A stretch of DNA of 24,995 nucleotides from SURF-13 sp038924245 (GTDB lineage Bacteria; Pseudomonadota; Gammaproteobacteria; SURF-13), in NCBI GenBank assembly GCA_038924245.1, contig JBCKVB010000022.1:1-24995 (forward strand), written 5' to 3'. Numbering within the stretch: the first letter of the stretch is position 1; every line of letters starts with the position of its first letter. Below the pieces are notes generated by a model, which searched no databases, was not told the origin of the DNA, and saw only the letters and a list, made by a program, of their open reading frames with translations. This document shows positions 20,833 to 24,995 of the stretch, piece after piece. Both the position numbers and the translations under genes were made by a program.

Positions 20833-20901
20833 GCAAAACAGGAATTCCGCCAAGCGAATAGAGTTTAACGCCTATGTTTTCCAATAGAACGACGCTCTGA
20901 C

Positions 20902-21651
20902 ATGTCCGAGCGCGTTATCATCTATGGCATCCACGCCGTCTCCGCCGCGCTCGCGCACGGACGTGACATGACCTTACTGTGGGTGGATGCGGCGCGCCAC
21001 GATGCGCGCATGCAGGGGCTGATCCAGTCCGCGCGCCAGGCGGGTGTCACCGCGCGCGCGGTGGCGCAGGGCGAGATGGATAAAGCCGTGCCCGGCGCGC
21101 GTCACCAAGGCGTGCTGGCATTCTGCAAAAGCTGGCCCGCTTACAGCGAAGACGATCTACCCTTCCTGCTCGAAAAGCTCGCCGAACCCGCGCTGCTGTT
21201 GGTGCTGGATGGCGTGCAAGACCCGCATAACCTGGGCGCCTGTCTGCGCAGCGCGGACGCCGCCGGGGTGCACGCGGTGATCGTACCGCGCGACCGCGCC
21301 GCGGGTTTGACTCCGGTGGTACGCAAAGTGGCGAGCGGCGCGGCGGAGACCGTGCCCTTCATTCAGGTCACCAATCTCGCGCGCACCTTGCGTAGCTTGA
21401 AAGACGCCGGCGTCTGGCTGATCGGCGCCGACGGTGCCGCTGACGCCTCGCTCTACGCCGCCGATTTACGCATCCCGCTGGCGCTCATTCTGGGCGCGGA
21501 GGGCAAAGGCATGCGCCGCCTCACACGCGAGCACTGCGATGCGCTGGTGCAAATTCCCATGCACGGCACCGTGCAGAGCCTCAATGTCTCGGTGGCCACG
21601 GCCCTATGCCTGTTTGAAGCCGTCCGGCAGCGCGGTTTGAGTAAGGCCTGA
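20902..21651 (+). CDS. rlmB: 23S rRNA (guanosine-2251-2'-O)-methyltransferase RlmB
   Basis: Methylates G2251 in the 23S rRNA peptidyl-transferase P loop using SAM. The 249-residue SpoU-family protein has an N-terminal L30e-like RNA-binding domain (about 1-75, starting VIIYGIHAVSAALAHG) and a SPOUT trefoil-knot domain. Motif 1 is DGVQDPHNLGACLRSADAAG (about 98-117), motif 2 LILGAEGKGMRRLT, and motif 3 the knot tail IPMHGTVQSLNVSVATAL. Length and motifs are complete. It follows rnr after 164 bases that hold only the palindromic repeat. Confidence 0.96.
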   Translation: MSERVIIYGIHAVSAALAHGRDMTLLWVDAARHDARMQGLIQSARQAGVTARAVAQGEMDKAVPGARHQGVLAFCKSWPAYSEDDLPFLLEKLAEPALLLVLDGVQDPHNLGACLRSADAAGVHAVIVPRDRAAGLTPVVRKVASGAAETVPFIQVTNLARTLRSLKDAGVWLIGADGAADASLYAADLRIPLALILGAEGKGMRRLTREHCDALVQIPMHGTVQSLNVSVATALCLFEAVRQRGLSKA

Positions 21652-21682
21652 GCAGGTGCTTTCGTTGCGGCGGTTTTTCAGT

Positions 21683-21749
21683 TAAAATGACCCGTTGTTG
21701 TACCCCTTGCCTCACCGCTTTGACGGGAGGCTGTTTTAAGCCATAAGGA
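21683..21749 (+). promoter_or_regulatory. rpsF: rpsF leader: -10-like box and stem-loops
   Basis: TAAAAT (21683-21688) could be a -10, without a clear -35. The leader can form CCCGT (21691-21695) with ACGGG (21723-21727), enclosing a CACCG-containing loop, and GGCT (21729-21732) with AGCC (21739-21742) next to the AAGGA ribosome-binding site (21745-21749). rpsF leaders in many bacteria carry an autoregulatory S6:S18 binding structure with a conserved CCG; this may be one. Confidence 0.35.
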
Positions 21750-21755
21750 ACTTTA

Positions 21756-22199
21756 ATGAGACACTATGAAATCGTGTTTCTGGTCCACCCTGACCAGAGC
21801 GAGCAGGTGCCCGCCATGATCGAGCGCTACCGCGCCATGATCGAAGGCAAGGGCGGATGCATCCACCGCCTCGAAGACTGGGGCCGCCGTCAGTTGGCCT
21901 ATCCCATCAACAAAGTCCACAAGGCGCACTACGTGCTGATGAACATCGAGTGCAGCCAGGAAAGCTTGAATGAGCTGACCAGCGCATTCCGCTTCAATGA
22001 CGCCGTGATCCGCAACCTGGTAACCACCTGTGAGAGCGCGATCACCGAGCCTTCCGCCATACTCAAGTCGAAGGACGAACGTGACCGCGCGCGACCCGAT
22101 GAGGCCGAAGCGACGGAAGTGGTCGAGATCGACAGAATAGATGAAGAGGCCGTTGAAGCCGTTGAGGCCGTTGAGGCCGTACAAGGTCAGGGAGGTTAG
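21756..22199 (+). CDS. rpsF: Ribosomal protein S6
   Basis: Binds S18 in the platform of the 30S subunit. The conserved ferredoxin-like fold spans about residues 1-95, starting MRHYEIVFLVHPDQSEQV and including WGRRQLAYPINKVHKAHYVLMN. The 147-residue product is longer than the roughly 130-135 of E. coli S6. The extra tail is acidic and ends in a repeated Ala-Val-Glu stretch (EEAVEAVEAVEAV), encoded by a nine-base tandem repeat. In E. coli the S6 C-terminus is glutamylated by RimK; this genetically encoded Glu-rich tail may partly mimic that. rpsR begins two bases after the stop. No priB lies between them. Confidence 0.97.
   Translation: MRHYEIVFLVHPDQSEQVPAMIERYRAMIEGKGGCIHRLEDWGRRQLAYPINKVHKAHYVLMNIECSQESLNELTSAFRFNDAVIRNLVTTCESAITEPSAILKSKDERDRARPDEAEATEVVEIDRIDEEAVEAVEAVEAVQGQGG
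22149..22181 (+). repeat. Nine-base tandem repeat in the rpsF 3' end
   Basis: Three units of GCCGTTGAR (22149-22157, 22158-22166, 22167-22175) are followed by a partial GCCGTA. They keep the frame and encode Ala-Val-Glu three times. Copy number could vary by slippage without breaking the gene. Confidence 0.85.
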
Positions 22200-22200
22200 C

Positions 22201-22425
22201 ATGTCACGTTTTTTCCGGCGCAGAAAATATTGCCGCTTCACCGCGGAAGGCATCAAACAGATTGATTACAAAGACCTGGCGATCTTGAAAAACTACGTCG
22301 GCGAGACCAACAAGATCGTGCCGTGCCGTATCACCGGCACCAAGTCGCGCTACCAGCGTCAGCTCAACAAGGCCATCAAACGCGCGCGTTTCCTGGCATT
22401 GATACCCTACTGTGATTCGCACTAA
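22201..22425 (+). CDS. rpsR: Ribosomal protein S18
   Basis: A 74-residue S18, the S6 partner in the 30S platform. The sequence is canonical: a basic N-terminus, RFFRRRKYCRFTAEG, the DYKDLAILKNYV helix and the C-terminal RITGTKSRYQRQLNKAIKRA. ATG 22201 follows a good GGGAGG ribosome-binding site (22190-22195) lying within the rpsF 3' end, so translation is coupled. The single Cys near the N-terminus is not a CxxC zinc pair. Confidence 0.97.
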   Translation: MSRFFRRRKYCRFTAEGIKQIDYKDLAILKNYVGETNKIVPCRITGTKSRYQRQLNKAIKRARFLALIPYCDSH

Positions 22426-22460
22426 GTACGCTGCTCGCGCATTCGACTGAGGAAAGGATT

Positions 22461-22913
22461 ATGGATGTCATTTTATTGGAAAAGGTGCACAACCTGGGCA
22501 ACCTCGGCGACAAGGTCTCCGTGCGTCCCGGTTACGGCAGAAATTATCTTATCCCGCGCGGCAAGGCCGCGCCCGCGACGGCGCTGAACCTCAAGCAGTT
22601 CGAGCAGCGGCGCGTGGAGCTGGAGCAGACGGCCAACGAGTCGCTGGCCGCCGCCGAGCGGCGCGCCGAGGCGCTGCACGCGCTGGGCAAGGTTACGCTC
22701 ACGTCCAAGGCGGGCGAGGAAGGCAAGCTGTTCGGCTCCGTGGGCGCGGCGGATATCGCCGAGGCGATCACCCGGGCCGGTGTCAAGCTTGAAAAGCAGG
22801 AAGTACGCTTGCCCGCCGGCCCGCTGCGTATGGTGGGTGAGCATGAGGTCAGCATTCATCTGCACCCCGACGTCAACGCGCGGATCGCCGTCGTGATCGC
22901 GCCCGAGGCGTAA
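22461..22913 (+). CDS. rplI: Ribosomal protein L9
   Basis: A 150-residue L9, which binds 23S rRNA at the L1 stalk base and reaches to a neighbouring ribosome. The N-terminal RNA-binding domain (MDVILLEKVHNLGNLGDKVSV, then the PGYGRNYLIPRGKA signature) leads into the long connecting helix (about 42-75) and the C-terminal domain with GKLFGSVGAADIAEAI. Length is normal. It is preceded by GAGGAAAGGA and lies 35 bases after rpsR in the same operon. Confidence 0.98.
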   Translation: MDVILLEKVHNLGNLGDKVSVRPGYGRNYLIPRGKAAPATALNLKQFEQRRVELEQTANESLAAAERRAEALHALGKVTLTSKAGEEGKLFGSVGAADIAEAITRAGVKLEKQEVRLPAGPLRMVGEHEVSIHLHPDVNARIAVVIAPEA

Positions 22914-23008
22914 TAGAAATAGCGCTGTCAGCGACTGGGTGATGGCGTAGCGCGGCGGTGTTGCGCAAACGGCGCGCCGCCCGGTGCGCCAGACTGGAAA
23001 GGAGACGC

Positions 23009-24394
23009 ATGCAAGAGCTGACTTATTCGCTTGCGCGAGACCTTGATGCGGAAACCGCGCAACTCAAGACGCCGCCTCACTCCATCGAGGCCGAGCAGTC
23101 GGTGCTGGGCGGCCTCATGCTCGACAATCTCGCCTGGGACTACATCGCGGACCTGGTGCGCGAAGACGATTTTTACCGGCGCGATCATCGCCTGATCTTT
23201 CGCGCCGTCTCCAGCCTCGCTGCGCGCTCGCAGCCGTATGATGTGGTAACCCTTTCCGAGTGGCTCGACAACCATCAGGAACTGGATAATGCGGGCGGGC
23301 TGGCGTATCTCGCCACGCTCGCCAAAAACACCCCCAGCGCGGCGAACATCAAGGCCTACGCCACGATAGTGCGTGAGCGCTCCATCCTGCGCCAGCTCAT
23401 TCGCATCGGCACCGACATTACCAGCCAGGCGTACCAGCCGGAAGGGCGCAACAGCGCCGAACTGCTCGAACAGGCGGAACGCCTGATATTCGGCATCGCC
23501 GAAGGCAGCGCGCGCGGCCGGCGCAGCTACAGCGCGATCAAGGACTTGCTGGTGCGCGTGGTGGATCGCATAGACACCCTCTCGCAGCAGGGCGGCGCGC
23601 TTATCGGCGCGTCCTCCGGCTTCTCCGACATAGACGAGCTGACGGCGGGACTGCAAAACACCGATCTCATCATCGTCGCGGGACGGCCCTCCATGGGCAA
23701 GACCAGCTTCGCCATGAATATCGCGGAACACGCGGCGATCAAGGAAAAGATTCCGGTCGTCATATTCAGCATGGAAATGTCCGCTGAGCAGCTCACCATG
23801 CGCATGATGTCCTCGCTCGGGCGCATAGACCAGCACAAGGTGCGCACCGGCAGGCTGGACGACGACGACTGGCCGCGCTTGACCTCATCCGTGAACATCC
23901 TCGATCAGACCTCGATCTTCATAGACGACACGCCCGCGTTGTCGCCCGGCGATTTGCGCGCGCGCGCGCGGCGCCTGAAGCGCGAGCACAACATCGGCAT
24001 GGTGGTGGTGGATTACCTGCAACTGATGCAGGTGACGGGCACGCAGGAGACGCGCACCAACGAAATCTCCGAGATTTCGCGCTCGCTCAAGGCGCTGGCC
24101 AAGGAATTACAGGTGCCGGTGATCGCGCTCTCGCAGTTGAACCGCAACCTGGAGCAGCGCCCCAACAAGCGCCCGGTGATGTCGGATTTGCGCGAATCCG
24201 GCAGCATTGAGCAGGACGCCGACGTCATCATGTTCATCTACCGCGACGAAGTGTACAACGAGGACAGCAAGGATAAAGGTGTCGCGGAAATCATCATCGC
24301 CAAGCAGCGCAATGGCCCCACCGGCACGGTGCGCCTCACCTTCCTCGGTCAGTACACGCGCTTCGAGAATTACATTCCCAACGTATACCCTTAA
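23009..24394 (+). CDS. dnaB: Replicative DNA helicase DnaB
   Basis: Hexameric 5'-3' helicase that unwinds DNA at the replication fork. The 461-residue protein has the N-terminal collar domain (about 20-120, TPPHSIEAEQSVLGGLMLDN), a linker helix, and the RecA-like ATPase domain: Walker A AGRPSMGKTS with Lys231, the arginine-rich region FSMEMSAEQLTMRM, Walker B GMVVVDYLQLM, and the late segment SDLRESGSIEQDADVIMFIYRDEVY. There is no intein insertion. ATG 23009 has AAAGGAG five bases upstream; the frame is open 17 codons further but without conservation. The rpsF-rpsR-rplI-dnaB-alr order is conserved in gammaproteobacteria. Confidence 0.98.
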   Translation: MQELTYSLARDLDAETAQLKTPPHSIEAEQSVLGGLMLDNLAWDYIADLVREDDFYRRDHRLIFRAVSSLAARSQPYDVVTLSEWLDNHQELDNAGGLAYLATLAKNTPSAANIKAYATIVRERSILRQLIRIGTDITSQAYQPEGRNSAELLEQAERLIFGIAEGSARGRRSYSAIKDLLVRVVDRIDTLSQQGGALIGASSGFSDIDELTAGLQNTDLIIVAGRPSMGKTSFAMNIAEHAAIKEKIPVVIFSMEMSAEQLTMRMMSSLGRIDQHKVRTGRLDDDDWPRLTSSVNILDQTSIFIDDTPALSPGDLRARARRLKREHNIGMVVVDYLQLMQVTGTQETRTNEISEISRSLKALAKELQVPVIALSQLNRNLEQRPNKRPVMSDLRESGSIEQDADVIMFIYRDEVYNEDSKDKGVAEIIIAKQRNGPTGTVRLTFLGQYTRFENYIPNVYP

Positions 24395-24412
24395 GCGCAT
24401 GGAGCACGTGGC

Positions 24413-24995
24413 ATGACGCCCATAACGCAGGCGCGCATTGACCTCGGCGCCTTGCGCCACAATCTCGCGCGCGTACGCGCGGCGGCGCCGCACGCCAAGG
24501 TGATGGCCATCATCAAGGCCGACGCCTATGGGCACGGCATGCCGCGCGTGGCGCGCGCGCTGCATGACGCCGACGCCTTCGGCGTGGCGCGGCTGGAAGA
24601 GGCGTTGAGCCTGCGCGCGGCGGGCATCACTCAATCCATCGTCTTGCTGGAAGGTGTGCTCGACGCCGCGCAACTGAACGCCGCCGCGCACCAGGATTTG
24701 AGCATCGTGGTGCATCATGCCGCCCAGGTGGAGTTGATTGAGCACGCGGCGGAGAGCCTGCCGCCGGTAAAAGTATGGCTCAAGCTGGACAGCGGCATGC
24801 ATCGTCTGGGTTTTGCGCCCGCGGAAATCCCCCGCATCCTGCAACGGCTGCGGCATTCAAAAAAAGTCATCGGCCCGCTGCGCTGTATGACCCACCTCGC
24901 CAACGCCGATGATCGCGCTGACGCGACTACCCTGCGTCAAATGGAGGTTTTCCAATCGGCCCTGACGGGTATCGAGGGCGAACGCTCCATCGCCA
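24413..24995 (+). CDS. alr: Alanine racemase, 5' part (runs off window)
   Basis: Interconverts L- and D-alanine for peptidoglycan synthesis, using PLP. The first 194 codons are visible. The N-terminal TIM-barrel begins ARIDLGALRHNLARVR, and PLP Lys35 lies in AIIKADAYGHG (33-42). Further family markers are FGVARLEEALSLRAAG and the segment KVWLKLDSGMHRLGF. GGAG (24401-24404) stands eight bases before ATG 24413, and the gene follows dnaB by 18 bases. The frame is open to the window edge, and the C-terminal beta domain with the catalytic Tyr is beyond it. Whether it is the biosynthetic (alr) or catabolic (dadX) copy is inferred from context as alr. Confidence 0.95.
   Translation, partial: MTPITQARIDLGALRHNLARVRAAAPHAKVMAIIKADAYGHGMPRVARALHDADAFGVARLEEALSLRAAGITQSIVLLEGVLDAAQLNAAAHQDLSIVVHHAAQVELIEHAAESLPPVKVWLKLDSGMHRLGFAPAEIPRILQRLRHSKKVIGPLRCMTHLANADDRADATTLRQMEVFQSALTGIEGERSIA

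Noticed and set aside
22196..22201. Missing priB between rpsF and rpsR
   Set aside because: Absence of priB here is common outside enterics and many betaproteobacteria, so it is not remarkable.
1..24995. CRISPR array, insertion sequence or prophage
   Set aside because: No regularly spaced direct repeats, transposase, recombinase or phage genes were seen anywhere in the window.

Overview
The window looks like a GC-rich gammaproteobacterial chromosome, perhaps near Chromatiales or Acidiferrobacterales (inference). The basis is the conserved gene neighbourhoods: surE-pcm-yqaA-nlpD, alaC-hom-thrC, nth-DUF1841, metG divergent from mrp-dcd, and rnr-rlmB-rpsF-rpsR-rplI-dnaB-alr. Nearly all of these genes are intact and tightly packed housekeeping genes.

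Layout. 1-900: IclR-type regulator with a good promoter and an operator-like palindrome over its start codon. 924-3706: an overlapping run of SurE nucleotidase, Pcm protein-repair methyltransferase, a DedA-type membrane protein and lipoprotein NlpD; rpoS, the usual next gene, is absent. 3707-4957: hairpin-rich spacer, an unrecognised 108-residue gene and an Mth938-type gene, both on the minus strand. 5120-8778: alaC, hom and thrC (alanine and threonine synthesis). 8788-9866: DUF1841 and endonuclease III on the minus strand.

10224-12667 is the most interesting part: three back-to-back integron gene cassettes, each with its own attC site, lying between nth and metG with no integron integrase in the window (a CALIN-type array). 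The first bases of each cassette are the reverse complement of the 5' end of that cassette's own attC (13/14, 12/12 and 13/13 bases), which fixes the boundaries. They encode a polytopic membrane protein, an exported protein with two copies of an adhesin-E-like domain whose natural start codon seems to have become ATA, and a ribbon-helix-helix-like protein with its own promoter and two inverted repeats.

12709-16753: metG, divergent from mrp and dcd. metG carries two in-frame copies of a palindromic dispersed repeat; related hairpins lie just before mrp and between rnr and rlmB. 16776-18286: a TauE/SafE permease broken by two frameshifts, then a TumE-type toxin/HTH antitoxin pair with operator-like repeats. 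18354-18440: tRNA-Leu(CAG). 18509-24995: RNase R, RlmB, ribosomal proteins S6, S18 and L9, replicative helicase DnaB and the start of alanine racemase, cut by the window end.
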